This document shows, piece after piece, positions 24,414-33,449 of a stretch of DNA of 64,000 nt (within the stretch, counting starts at the first letter, position 1; each line of letters begins with the position of its first letter). Position numbers and translations under genes: made by a program. Source of the DNA: Paradesertivirga sp966210515. GTDB lineage: Bacteria; Bacteroidota; Bacteroidia; Sphingobacteriales; Sphingobacteriaceae. Below the pieces are notes generated by a model. That model did no database searches, was not told where the DNA came from, and saw nothing but the letters and a program-made list of their open reading frames with translations. The stretch covers positions 62,001 to 126,000 of the forward strand of contig CBIHLM010000002.1 in NCBI GenBank assembly GCA_966210515.1, given 5' to 3'.

Positions 24414-24629
24414 TGCTTTCGCCCGCAATTTAAAAAAGAATTTTTTATTACTGTAGGAATTACTGCGAGAGGTGTATTAACTTCATTGAGATGAGAAACG
24501 GAAGATGTTTGCCTGTATTTTGCTTTCGACTTTTGTTTGTTTCTTATTATTATTTGTTTTTATATTTTTTTATTTCGTTTTCTGTTCTTATTATTGTGTT
24601 ATGCTTTCGTTTCGTTTTATTTCGAAAGC
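24414..24629. promoter_or_regulatory. Candidate GlpR operators: three TGCTTTCG octamers
   Basis: The octamer TGCTTTCG occurs at 24414-24421, 24521-24528 and 24602-24609, all in the same orientation in the glpR-glpD gap. The third is half of an inverted repeat, GCTTTCG (24603-24609) with CGAAAGC (24623-24629), ending 11 nt before the glpD ATG, and contains TTTCGTTTCG. DeoR-family operators often contain TTTCG-type half-sites, so this is a plausible binding array. The binding itself is inferred. Confidence 0.55.
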
Positions 24630-24640
24630 GAGATAAGGAA

Positions 24641-26257
24641 ATGGCAGATAAACAGGAGCAATATTTTAATCGTAACTTTTTTATAAAAAGTCTTCTTCAA
24701 AATGATAGTTATGATATCATTGTAATTGGAGGGGGGGCTACAGGATTGGGAACGGCTTTGGATGCAGCTTTAAGAGGTTTCAAGACCTTGCTTCTTGAGC
24801 AATCCGATTTTGCTAAGGGAACGTCGAGCAGAAGTACGAAATTGGTACATGGTGGAGTTCGGTATCTCGCCCAGGGCGATGTTGCTTTAGTTTATGAAGC
24901 CCTTCGGGAGCGGGGCTTACTATTGGAGAATGCCCCTCATCTTGTTAAAAAACAACCTTTCATAATACCTTGCTACAGCTGGTTTGCTAAATTAAAGTTT
25001 CTTGCTGGTCTGAAAATGTACGACTGGTTGGCAGGCAAATATAGTTTTGGCCGGTCGAGACTTTTAGGAAAAGATCAGCTGATGCAGTATATGCCTATGA
25101 TGAAGCCGGAAGGGTTAAAAGGTGGGATCGAGTATTGGGATGGCCAGTTTGATGATGCAAGATTGGCGGTTAATATAGCCCAAACCTGTGCAGAAAAGGG
25201 TGGCACATTACTGAATTATTTTAAGGTAACGGGTTTGCTGAAAGATAACAACGGGAAGGTAAATGGCGTAAAGGCATTTGATATTGAAAATAAAAAAGAA
25301 TATCAGTTAAAAGCTAAAGTAATAATTAATGCTACCGGGGTGTTTGTGGATGATATTTTACACATGGACAATGCTTCAAAAAAGCCAATGGTCCGTCCAA
25401 GTCAGGGAGTGCATGTTGTATTAGACCAGTCATTTCTGAAAAGCTATAAGGCTATGATGATTCCAGAAACTGCCGATGGCCGGGTGCTCTTTGCCGTGCC
25501 ATGGCATAATTATGTATTGCTGGGAACAACCGATACCCCTTTGGAAAAGCAAAGTCTTGAACCTGTTGCTTTGGATGAAGAAATTGACTTTATTTTAAAA
25601 ACAGCGGGTCAGTATTTAACTCGTCAACCTTCGGCAAAAGACGTCTTGTCTGTTTATGCGGGATTAAGACCTTTAGCAGCTCCGGACAAAGACACCAATA
25701 GCACAAAAGAGATATCAAGAAGTCATAAACTGATTGTTGCGGATTCAGGCCTGATTACCATAACCGGGGGCAAATGGACAACCTATCGGAAAATGGCTGA
25801 GGATACAGTGGATAAGGCGATAAAAGTAGGGAAGCTGGCAATGGCTCCATGTTCATCAAAAAGCATGCGTATTCATGGGTTTACCAAGAGCGTTTCCTTC
25901 AATGATCTGTCGGTATATGGCTCCGATGAAGTGGCGATACGAAACCTTGCTGAAGAGCGGCCGTATTTAGGAGAGAAAATAATTGAGGGTCATCCTTATA
26001 TAAAAGCAGAAATAGTTTGGGCCGTAAGAAATGAAATGGCTCGTACCGTGGAAGATGTATTGGCACGCAGGCTAAGAGTATTATTTCTGGATGCCGATGC
26101 GGCGATAAAGATGTCGCCGCTTGTTGCCAGTCTGATGGCGGATGAACTCGGCTTTAACGCCGATTGGATCACAGAACAAATAATAGCTTTCAAAGAACTT
26201 GCAGAGAAATATTTGCTGAAACCTGTTTTGCCAGCGCTTGAAAAAGACCTTATTTAA
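24641..26257 (+). CDS. glpD: Glycerol-3-phosphate dehydrogenase (FAD-dependent, respiratory)
   Basis: Oxidises sn-glycerol 3-phosphate to dihydroxyacetone phosphate and passes electrons to the quinone pool; peripheral inner-membrane enzyme. The 538-residue product has the FAD Rossmann motif DIIVIGGGATGLGTALDAA, the GlpD block GTSSRSTKLVHGGVRYL and the TGGKWTTYRKMAED motif, then the C-terminal DAO_C domain. The frame continues upstream to 24491, adding about 50 residues translated from a very T-rich leader; the ATG at 24641 (MADKQEQYF) is the believable start, directly downstream of the candidate operator. First gene of the glpD-glpK-glpF run. Confidence 0.95.
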   Translation: MADKQEQYFNRNFFIKSLLQNDSYDIIVIGGGATGLGTALDAALRGFKTLLLEQSDFAKGTSSRSTKLVHGGVRYLAQGDVALVYEALRERGLLLENAPHLVKKQPFIIPCYSWFAKLKFLAGLKMYDWLAGKYSFGRSRLLGKDQLMQYMPMMKPEGLKGGIEYWDGQFDDARLAVNIAQTCAEKGGTLLNYFKVTGLLKDNNGKVNGVKAFDIENKKEYQLKAKVIINATGVFVDDILHMDNASKKPMVRPSQGVHVVLDQSFLKSYKAMMIPETADGRVLFAVPWHNYVLLGTTDTPLEKQSLEPVALDEEIDFILKTAGQYLTRQPSAKDVLSVYAGLRPLAAPDKDTNSTKEISRSHKLIVADSGLITITGGKWTTYRKMAEDTVDKAIKVGKLAMAPCSSKSMRIHGFTKSVSFNDLSVYGSDEVAIRNLAEERPYLGEKIIEGHPYIKAEIVWAVRNEMARTVEDVLARRLRVLFLDADAAIKMSPLVASLMADELGFNADWITEQIIAFKELAEKYLLKPVLPALEKDLI

Positions 26258-26284
26258 CCTATAACCAACAAACCAATAGCCTAA

Positions 26285-27775
26285 ATGGGGAATTACATTT
26301 TATCGTTTGATCAGGGAACTACCAGTTCGCGTGCCATCGTATTTTCGAAGGCAGGTGAAATCATTTCCATTGATCAAAGAGAATTTACTCAGATTTACCC
26401 GCAGCCAGGCTGGGTTGAGCATGATGCACACGAAATTTGGTCTACACAGGTAGCTGTTGCAGCAGAAGCCATAGTCAAAGCAAACCTTCAGGCAATTGAT
26501 ATTGCGGCAATAGGTATTACCAATCAAAGAGAAACAACAGTTGTTTGGGACAGAGAAACAGGCGAACCTGTTTATAATGCCGTTGTATGGCAAGACAGGC
26601 GCACTGCCGAATTTTGCGATGGTTTAAAAGCGCAGGGAGCCGGAGAAATAATTCAGGAAAAAACAGGGCTGGTTGTTGATGCCTATTTCTCGGCGACAAA
26701 AATCAGATGGATACTGGAGAACGTACCTGGTGTAAAAGAAAAAGCCGCGGCAGGAAAGCTGGCCTTCGGAACGATCGATTCATGGTTAATCTGGAATCTG
26801 ACTGGTAAGCAGGTTCATGTAACAGACGTAACTAATGCCAGCCGGACAATGCTTTATAACATCCATACATTATCCTGGGATGAAGAATTGTTAGACTTGT
26901 TTGGTGTGCCCTCTTCTATGCTTCCCGAAGTTCGATCTTCCAGTGAAGTGTACGGCGAAACTGCTGGATCTATATTGGCTGCGAAAATTCCTATTGCTGG
27001 AATTGCGGGCGATCAGCAGGCTGCTTTATTCGGGCAAATGTGCATCCATAAAGGGATGGTGAAAAATACGTACGGAACAGGTTGTTTCATGCTGATGAAT
27101 ATCGGGGATAAACCAATTCTTTCTAAGAATAATCTGGTAACTACAATTGCCTGGAAAATAGGCGAAAATGTTCAGTACGCTTTGGAGGGGAGTATTTTTA
27201 TTGGCGGAGCAGTAGTGCAATGGTTAAGAGACGGCCTTGGTATTATTTCTACATCTGCGGAAGTTGAAACTCTTGCTTCAAAAGTAAATGATAACGGAGG
27301 CGTATACATGGTTCCTGCTTTTGCTGGATTGGGCGCCCCGCACTGGAACCAATATGCACGTGGCACTGTTTTCGGGCTTACCCGCGGCACCAGTAAGGAA
27401 CATATTTGCAGGGCGGCACTTGAAAGTATTGCTTTTCAAACTATGGATGTTTTAAAAGCAATGGAAGCAGATGCCGGAATCAGTATACAAGAACTACGCG
27501 TGGATGGCGGTGCAACGACGAACGACCTCTTGATGCAATTTCAGGCAGATATTTTAAAAGCAAGAGTGGTGAGACCACAAATAACTGAAGTGACAGCAAT
27601 TGGTGCTGCATATCTGGCCGGTTTAGCTATCGGCTTTTGGAAAGATATAGATGAAATACAACAACAATGGCACGTAAACAGGGCCTTCGAAATTAATAGA
27701 CATTTAGAGACTAATGATATAATTAAGAACTGGGGCAAAGCTGTGGGAGCTGTTAATGCCTGGACCGAACGTTAA
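26285..27775 (+). CDS. glpK: Glycerol kinase
   Basis: Phosphorylates glycerol to glycerol 3-phosphate with ATP. The 496-residue protein is full length, with the FGGY-family start LSFDQGTTSSRAIVF, AIGITNQRETTVVWD, the WQDRRTAEFC block, GDQQAALFG and the C-terminal RVDGGATTNDLLMQFQADI signature. It lies 27 nt after glpD and 54 nt before glpF, so all three form one transcription unit. The leader carries TAACCAAC, a motif that recurs before glpF and susC. Confidence 0.97.
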   Translation: MGNYILSFDQGTTSSRAIVFSKAGEIISIDQREFTQIYPQPGWVEHDAHEIWSTQVAVAAEAIVKANLQAIDIAAIGITNQRETTVVWDRETGEPVYNAVVWQDRRTAEFCDGLKAQGAGEIIQEKTGLVVDAYFSATKIRWILENVPGVKEKAAAGKLAFGTIDSWLIWNLTGKQVHVTDVTNASRTMLYNIHTLSWDEELLDLFGVPSSMLPEVRSSSEVYGETAGSILAAKIPIAGIAGDQQAALFGQMCIHKGMVKNTYGTGCFMLMNIGDKPILSKNNLVTTIAWKIGENVQYALEGSIFIGGAVVQWLRDGLGIISTSAEVETLASKVNDNGGVYMVPAFAGLGAPHWNQYARGTVFGLTRGTSKEHICRAALESIAFQTMDVLKAMEADAGISIQELRVDGGATTNDLLMQFQADILKARVVRPQITEVTAIGAAYLAGLAIGFWKDIDEIQQQWHVNRAFEINRHLETNDIIKNWGKAVGAVNAWTER

Positions 27776-27829
27776 CTTAAAGCAATCGTAATCAAAAGCT
27801 AACCAATACTTAATTTAAACTTAACCAAC

Positions 27830-28558
27830 ATGAACCAATTTTGCGCTGAAATGATAGGCACAATGTTCTTGATCCTTTTAGGAAACGGGGTGGTAGCGAA
27901 CGTAGTGCTGAGCGATACTAAAGGCAATAGCGGTGGCTGGATTGTAATTACCAGCGGTTGGGCCCTGGGGGTTTTCACCGGAGTTGTAATTGCTGGTCCC
28001 TATAGCGGGGCACATTTAAATCCAGCGGTTTCAATTGCACTGGCCATTGCCGGCAAATTCAGCTGGGCGGATGTCCCTTTATTCGTGCTGGCTCAGTTTG
28101 CCGGTGCAATGATCGGAGCTTTCCTGGTGTGGCTTATGTATAAAGATCATTTTAAAGCAACTCAAGATCCGGACTTAAAATCAGCGGTATTTTGTACAGC
28201 TCCAGCCATCAAAGGTACTTTGTCTAATATAGTTAGCGAGGTTATAGGAACCTTTGTGCTGATTTTTGTGATCTTTTATTTTACAAATGCCGAAATGGGA
28301 GATAAGTCACCTATAGGGTTGGGATCCTTGGGTGCAATACCGGTAACTCTTTTAGTATTGGCAATTGGTTTGTCGCTTGGCGGCACCACTGGCTATGCCA
28401 TTAATCCGGCCCGGGATTTGGGTCCGCGGATTATGCATGCTGTTTTGCCAATCCCCAACAAGGGAAATGCAGGCTGGGATTATGCCTGGATACCTGTAGC
28501 GGGGCCAGTTTTGGGCGCCTCTTTGGCGGCCGGTTTATATCTGTTGCTTAAAGTATAG
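27830..28558 (+). CDS. glpF: Glycerol facilitator (MIP family aquaglyceroporin)
   Basis: Inner-membrane channel for passive glycerol entry. The 242-residue protein has six hydrophobic helices and both half-helix motifs: NPA at residues 64-66 (HLNPAVSIAL) and a second as NPARDLGPR, where the Asp after NPAR is typical of glycerol-conducting rather than water-only channels. It follows glpK and precedes susC by 84 nt with no terminator in between, so transcription can continue into the SusCD genes. Confidence 0.95.
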   Translation: MNQFCAEMIGTMFLILLGNGVVANVVLSDTKGNSGGWIVITSGWALGVFTGVVIAGPYSGAHLNPAVSIALAIAGKFSWADVPLFVLAQFAGAMIGAFLVWLMYKDHFKATQDPDLKSAVFCTAPAIKGTLSNIVSEVIGTFVLIFVIFYFTNAEMGDKSPIGLGSLGAIPVTLLVLAIGLSLGGTTGYAINPARDLGPRIMHAVLPIPNKGNAGWDYAWIPVAGPVLGASLAAGLYLLLKV

Positions 28559-28642
28559 CGTTTCGCTCAATTAAGCAATTTAATACATTGATTTTGATTG
28601 CCAGATTTACATATAACCAACCATTAACTAAATTAATTTGAT

Positions 28643-31600
28643 ATGAGGAATGCAATACCTTTTTATTGCTTAACAACTCCGTGGCCTAACCATGTAAAAT
28701 ACAGGGCCGGTGTTACCAGCGCGAGAGATAGTAGTAAGCGCTTTGGTTCCATCTTTAAACATGGCTTTTGTATTGTGAGCATTGCCGCTTTTTTGCTGAT
28801 GTTTATGCCTTTTCTATCGCAGGCAAAGCTGAACGCGGCAAGCTTTAAACAGGAACTGGTAACGGTTAGAGGAACCGTTTCTGACGCTGAAAGTTCTGAG
28901 CCGCTCATAAGTGCTGCCATCGTCGACAACCAGAATAAAACTCTGGGTGTTACCGATATAGCCGGAAAATTCAGTATTCAGGTTCAGAAGGGTTCGTCGA
29001 TTACCTTTACCTATTTAGGCTTTACTTCGAAAACTATTACCATCAATGGAAACGAAAACAACCTGATCGTTAAACTCCAACCCAGCTCATCTGCATTAAA
29101 TGAGGTGGTAGTTACTGCCCTGGGGATTAAAAGAGAAGAAAAAGCATTGGGGTATTCGGCAACAACTGTAAAAGGGGAACAGTTAACCGAAGCATTGTCA
29201 AACAACTGGACCGATGCACTGTCGGGAAAAGTTGCAGGCTTAAATTTAGTCCGCTCTAACGGCGGACCTTCAGGCTCTAACAAAATTATTTTGCGGGGCG
29301 AAAGCAATTTAACAGGTGATAATGATGCTTTAATAGTGGTTGATGGAGTGGTTATTAATCATGGTAGTGGGCGATCTACAGGTTACGGCGGTTCGAGTTA
29401 TTTGAGCGAAGAAACTCCGGTAGATTTTGGTAGTAGCTTAAATGATATCAACCCCGAGGATATCGAAAGTGTTACGGTATTAAAAGGACCAGGTGCGGCT
29501 GCATTGTACGGTCAGCGTGGCGCCAATGGTGCAATTATCATAACTACAAAAGCGGGTAAGCCAAAACAGAAAGGAATAGGAGTTACGTTTAACTCGAATA
29601 CCTCAATGGAATCGGTTAACCGTTGGCCGGAACTGCAGTATGAGTACGGACAAGGGGTAGATGGCGCCAGTCATTACTCTTATAACGCATCCGAAGACGG
29701 GCCAAGTACCCGCAGTACAAGTTCTGCATGGGGACCAAGATTTGATGGTCAGGAATTTTATCAGTACGATCCCGTAACGCATACCCAATCAACGGTAAGG
29801 ACTCCCTGGATTGCTTATCCCAACGATTCGAAACGATTTTTTGAGACCGGAAAAACCTTTACTAATTCAGTAACCATCGACGGTGGAACGGATAAAACTT
29901 CTGCTCGATTTTCTTTTACCAACCTGACAAATAGCTGGATCATTCCTAATACCGGTTATGATAGAAATACAGTTGCACTTTCGGTGAATTCGAAAATCAG
30001 CGACAAATTGCAGATTTCAAGTAAAGTTAATTATACAAATAAATCGAGTGATAATTTACCTTCGACGGGGTATAATAACCAGTCAATTATGTACTGGTAT
30101 CTTTTCTGGGAGCCCAACGCCTCGATTGATTGGCTAAAAGATTACTGGATGCCGGGTAGAGAGAATATATCGCAAAGCTACCCTTTTAGTAGTTTTCCTG
30201 ATAATCCATATCTTATTGCAAATCAAATGCTTAATAAATCTAACCGGCATGGAATTACCGGAAATGTGCAGGCAAGCTATAATCTCACCAAGAACCTGAG
30301 TTTAATGGTGAGAACAGCAATGGATTTTGCTTATGATAAGCGCTCGCAACAAAGACCTTACGATACTGAAAAGTTCAAAAAGGGAATGTATCGTACCCAG
30401 AATATTTTCTCGCAGGAAATGAATAGCGACTTTTTGTTGAGATACAATACAAACCTTAGTAAAGATGTCGAGTTCTCTGTATCTGCTGGAGGTAGCATGC
30501 TCAAAAATAATTATAATAAAGATGAGCTAAGGGCCGATTCTTTATTGTATCCCGGTGTATTTAAAATGGCAAATAATGCCGGAGCTATATTACCGGTTCC
30601 TTTTGTAAGCAGATATGCAATTAATAGCTTTTATGGATTGCTAACAACCAGTTATAAAAAGTTTCTTTACCTGGATATAACCGCTCGTAATGACTGGAGC
30701 AGTATTCTTGCTTCTCCTTTAGGAACAGACAATATATCGTTCTTTTATCCCTCTATAAACGGAAGTATTATTTTTTCAGAATGGTTAAACTTACCGAAAG
30801 CTATAAGTTTTGCAAAGTTAAGAGGGTCTATAGCAGGAGTAGGAAGTGGTAGTTCAAAACCTTATCAAACATCTGTAACATATGCTTCGGACAATACATA
30901 TCCCGGTGGTGGTTTGTATAATGAAACAACCTTAGCGAATCCAAATTTGCAGTCTTTGTTCACCACGAGTTATGAAGTTGGGGCTGATTTAAGGCTTTTC
31001 CAAAACCGCTTAGGCTTTGATGTGGCGGTATATCAGGGCGATACCAGAAATCAGATATTAACATCAACTTTGGATGCATCATCAGGGGTAAGATCTATTA
31101 TCGTTAACTCTGGTAAAGTAAGAAACAAGGGTATTGAAGTTGCCGCGAATGGTACGCCCATTAAGATAAAAAACGGCCTTACCTGGACCGTGAATACCAC
31201 GTTTTCAGCCAATCGCAATGAAGTGCTTTCTATGCCGGCTGATTTGCCGCAGTTAATACTTCAAAGTGGCCCGGGTAGCCGTGGTGCAATTATCGCGAAC
31301 ATCGGCGGAAGTATGGGCGATCTTTTTGGAAGAGGATATGAACGTTCTCCTGACGGGCAGATTGTGTATGAGAGCGGATATCCTGTAATAACAGAAGGTA
31401 TGCAGTACATCGGCAACACCAACCCTAAGTGGAAATCAAGTATTGGCAATAACTTCAGATACAAACAATTTTCAACCAGCTTTTTGTTCGATGCCCAGTT
31501 TGGAGCAGTGGCTTATTCTTTGTCGCAGGCAGTACTTGCCGAGCAGGGAAAAACTGCGAATACTCTGCCTGGTCGGTATAATGGAATAATAGGAAATGGT

Positions 31601-31960
31601 GTGATCAAAAACGGCGATGGAACTTATAGTAAAAATGATGTCATAGGACAGGATGCCTGGACTTATTATACAGCACATATGGGCCGCGATAATGTGGAAG
31701 GTGCTACTTATTCTACCGATTTTCTAAAATTGAGAGAAGCCAGGCTCGACTATTCTTTTTCGGCTAAGCAGATTAAAAGACTTGGTTTGCAAAGAGCGGT
31801 AATTGGTATATATGGTCGTGATTTATTGATGTTCACCAAATGGCCTGTTTTTGATCCTGAATTTGGAACCTTAAGTGGTGCCGAGATTAACAAGGGTTTT
31901 GAATATGGACAGTTCCCTTCGACCAGGACCTTTGGTTTAAATTTAGTAATTGGTATATAA
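28643..31960 (+). CDS. SusC/RagA-type TonB-dependent outer-membrane transporter
   Basis: A 1105-residue outer-membrane importer that forms a lidded barrel with the SusD-like lipoprotein. After an unusually long polar N-terminal extension (about 40 residues) comes a hydrophobic signal segment (about 42-60), then a carboxypeptidase-regulatory-like domain (TVRGTVSDAESSEPLISAAI, about 70-150), the plug with the ALGIKREEKALGYSATT signature and LKGPGAAALYGQRGANGAIIITTK, and the barrel ending in the terminal strand FGLNLVIGI. Substrate is not readable from the sequence; location next to glpF and before GDPD and glpT points to glycerophospho-compounds. The start could be further downstream, closer to the signal. 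Confidence 0.93.
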   Translation: MRNAIPFYCLTTPWPNHVKYRAGVTSARDSSKRFGSIFKHGFCIVSIAAFLLMFMPFLSQAKLNAASFKQELVTVRGTVSDAESSEPLISAAIVDNQNKTLGVTDIAGKFSIQVQKGSSITFTYLGFTSKTITINGNENNLIVKLQPSSSALNEVVVTALGIKREEKALGYSATTVKGEQLTEALSNNWTDALSGKVAGLNLVRSNGGPSGSNKIILRGESNLTGDNDALIVVDGVVINHGSGRSTGYGGSSYLSEETPVDFGSSLNDINPEDIESVTVLKGPGAAALYGQRGANGAIIITTKAGKPKQKGIGVTFNSNTSMESVNRWPELQYEYGQGVDGASHYSYNASEDGPSTRSTSSAWGPRFDGQEFYQYDPVTHTQSTVRTPWIAYPNDSKRFFETGKTFTNSVTIDGGTDKTSARFSFTNLTNSWIIPNTGYDRNTVALSVNSKISDKLQISSKVNYTNKSSDNLPSTGYNNQSIMYWYLFWEPNASIDWLKDYWMPGRENISQSYPFSSFPDNPYLIANQMLNKSNRHGITGNVQASYNLTKNLSLMVRTAMDFAYDKRSQQRPYDTEKFKKGMYRTQNIFSQEMNSDFLLRYNTNLSKDVEFSVSAGGSMLKNNYNKDELRADSLLYPGVFKMANNAGAILPVPFVSRYAINSFYGLLTTSYKKFLYLDITARNDWSSILASPLGTDNISFFYPSINGSIIFSEWLNLPKAISFAKLRGSIAGVGSGSSKPYQTSVTYASDNTYPGGGLYNETTLANPNLQSLFTTSYEVGADLRLFQNRLGFDVAVYQGDTRNQILTSTLDASSGVRSIIVNSGKVRNKGIEVAANGTPIKIKNGLTWTVNTTFSANRNEVLSMPADLPQLILQSGPGSRGAIIANIGGSMGDLFGRGYERSPDGQIVYESGYPVITEGMQYIGNTNPKWKSSIGNNFRYKQFSTSFLFDAQFGAVAYSLSQAVLAEQGKTANTLPGRYNGIIGNGVIKNGDGTYSKNDVIGQDAWTYYTAHMGRDNVEGATYSTDFLKLREARLDYSFSAKQIKRLGLQRAVIGIYGRDLLMFTKWPVFDPEFGTLSGAEINKGFEYGQFPSTRTFGLNLVIGI

Positions 31961-31970
31961 ACTGATAGAA

Positions 31971-33422
31971 ATGAAAAAGAACATAAAGATATATCTGTTC
32001 TCAATAGGGGTTTTTACCTTATCAATCCTGATAAGCTCGTGTACAAAAGATTTTGTAGAAATAAATACAAACCCAAACACAAGTGAGTTTGCTTTGCCTC
32101 AGGCCTTACTGCCCCGGGCAATTACAGAGGTGGTATCTGCAAACATGAACCGCAGTCAGCGTATAACTAACGAGTTGATGCAGGTTTCAGTAAACATGGG
32201 TGATACAGAAGGTAAATTCTTCAGATATGAAGTTAGAACAGGTGAGGCTGATTATTTGTGGAATGCCTGGTATACACAATTAACGAACTTCAAAGATGTA
32301 TATAAAGGCGGTGAAGATAATTTGAATAATTCTTACATGGGTATTTCTCTGATCTGTCAGGCCTGGGTATATTCATTACTGACCGATACTTATGGAGATG
32401 TGCCTTACTTTAATTCTAACAAAGCTAAAGAGGGGATTTATCTGCCAGCTTTCGACAGGCAGAGAGAAATTTATGAAGATCTTTTCTTGAAATTGGAACA
32501 AGCAAACGAGTTATTAAAAGCCGAATCGAAAATTGTGCCGACAAGTGATCCAATTTATGGGGGAGATATTAAAAAGTGGAGAAAGTTTGGAAATTCATTG
32601 TATTTACGGTTGTTGCTTAGGGTTTCCGGAAAGACAGAACTTAATGCTATAGCAAAAATCAAAGAGATAGTAGATACTAAAGCATCTGATTATCCTTTAA
32701 TAAGCAGTAATGACGAGTCTGCGATTCTTAGCTGGACAGGGACAGCGCCTTACGTTTCACCGTTTGCATCCTGGCGTACAGGCGACTGGGCTGGTCCAAA
32801 ACTCGCTAGCTTTTTTGTGGATAATTTGAATGAACGCAGCGATCCGAGGATTTCTAAATGGGCTACCCTATATCAGGGAGAGTATGCCGGCGTACCCAGT
32901 GGCTACGCTCCGGGGCAGGCACCCGAAGGTAAATCTTCCTTTTTAGCAGCTCTTCAAAAAGAGCCATTACTGGGGAATATTATGAATTATGCCGAAGTTC
33001 AGTTCATTTTAGCTGAAGCAGCTGCTAAAGGCTGGATAACTTCTAAAAATGCCAAAATGTCTTATGAAACCGGTATAAGTAGTGCTATCACTCTTTGGGG
33101 GCATACTGTGCCGGCAGGTTATATGGGCTTTCAGAAAGTTAAGTGGGAGGATAGTTATGATCTGGAAACAAAGATGGAATTGATCCATATGCAGAAATAT
33201 TATGCCTTGTTCTTTACAGATCTGCAACAATGGTTTGAATACCGCCGTACTGGCCATCCTGTTCTACCAAAAGGCGCAGGCCTTGAAAATGGTGGTATAA
33301 TGCCGGCAAGGTTGAATTACCCTGTATACATTCAATCTGCAAACGGGGTCAATTACCAGAACGCCGTTGCTTCACAGGGAGAAGACAAGATTAGCACGCT
33401 GGTTTGGTGGCAAAAACCTTAA
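31971..33422 (+). CDS. SusD/RagB-like outer-membrane lipoprotein (SusD_2 type)
   Basis: The 483-residue partner of the upstream SusC-type transporter, acting as the substrate-binding lid. The signal peptide ends in ISSC, giving a surface lipoprotein. The SusD_2 (starch-binding-associated) signature is visible in the N-terminal DFVEINTNPNTSEFA block, the TDTYGDVPYF motif, and GNSLYLRLLLRVSG. The start at 31971 (MKKNIKIYLF) is preferred over an upstream in-frame start that overlaps susC. The gap to susC is 10 nt, to the DUF5689 gene 27 nt. Confidence 0.93.
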   Translation: MKKNIKIYLFSIGVFTLSILISSCTKDFVEINTNPNTSEFALPQALLPRAITEVVSANMNRSQRITNELMQVSVNMGDTEGKFFRYEVRTGEADYLWNAWYTQLTNFKDVYKGGEDNLNNSYMGISLICQAWVYSLLTDTYGDVPYFNSNKAKEGIYLPAFDRQREIYEDLFLKLEQANELLKAESKIVPTSDPIYGGDIKKWRKFGNSLYLRLLLRVSGKTELNAIAKIKEIVDTKASDYPLISSNDESAILSWTGTAPYVSPFASWRTGDWAGPKLASFFVDNLNERSDPRISKWATLYQGEYAGVPSGYAPGQAPEGKSSFLAALQKEPLLGNIMNYAEVQFILAEAAAKGWITSKNAKMSYETGISSAITLWGHTVPAGYMGFQKVKWEDSYDLETKMELIHMQKYYALFFTDLQQWFEYRRTGHPVLPKGAGLENGGIMPARLNYPVYIQSANGVNYQNAVASQGEDKISTLVWWQKP

Positions 33423-33449
33423 AAAATGTATCAAGAAAATACTCAGATC

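Noticed and set aside
24491..24640. N-terminal extension of GlpD (50 residues)
   Set aside because: The extension is a hydrophobic translation of a T-rich leader, and the conserved GlpD start fits the internal ATG at 24641, 11 nt after the candidate operator.
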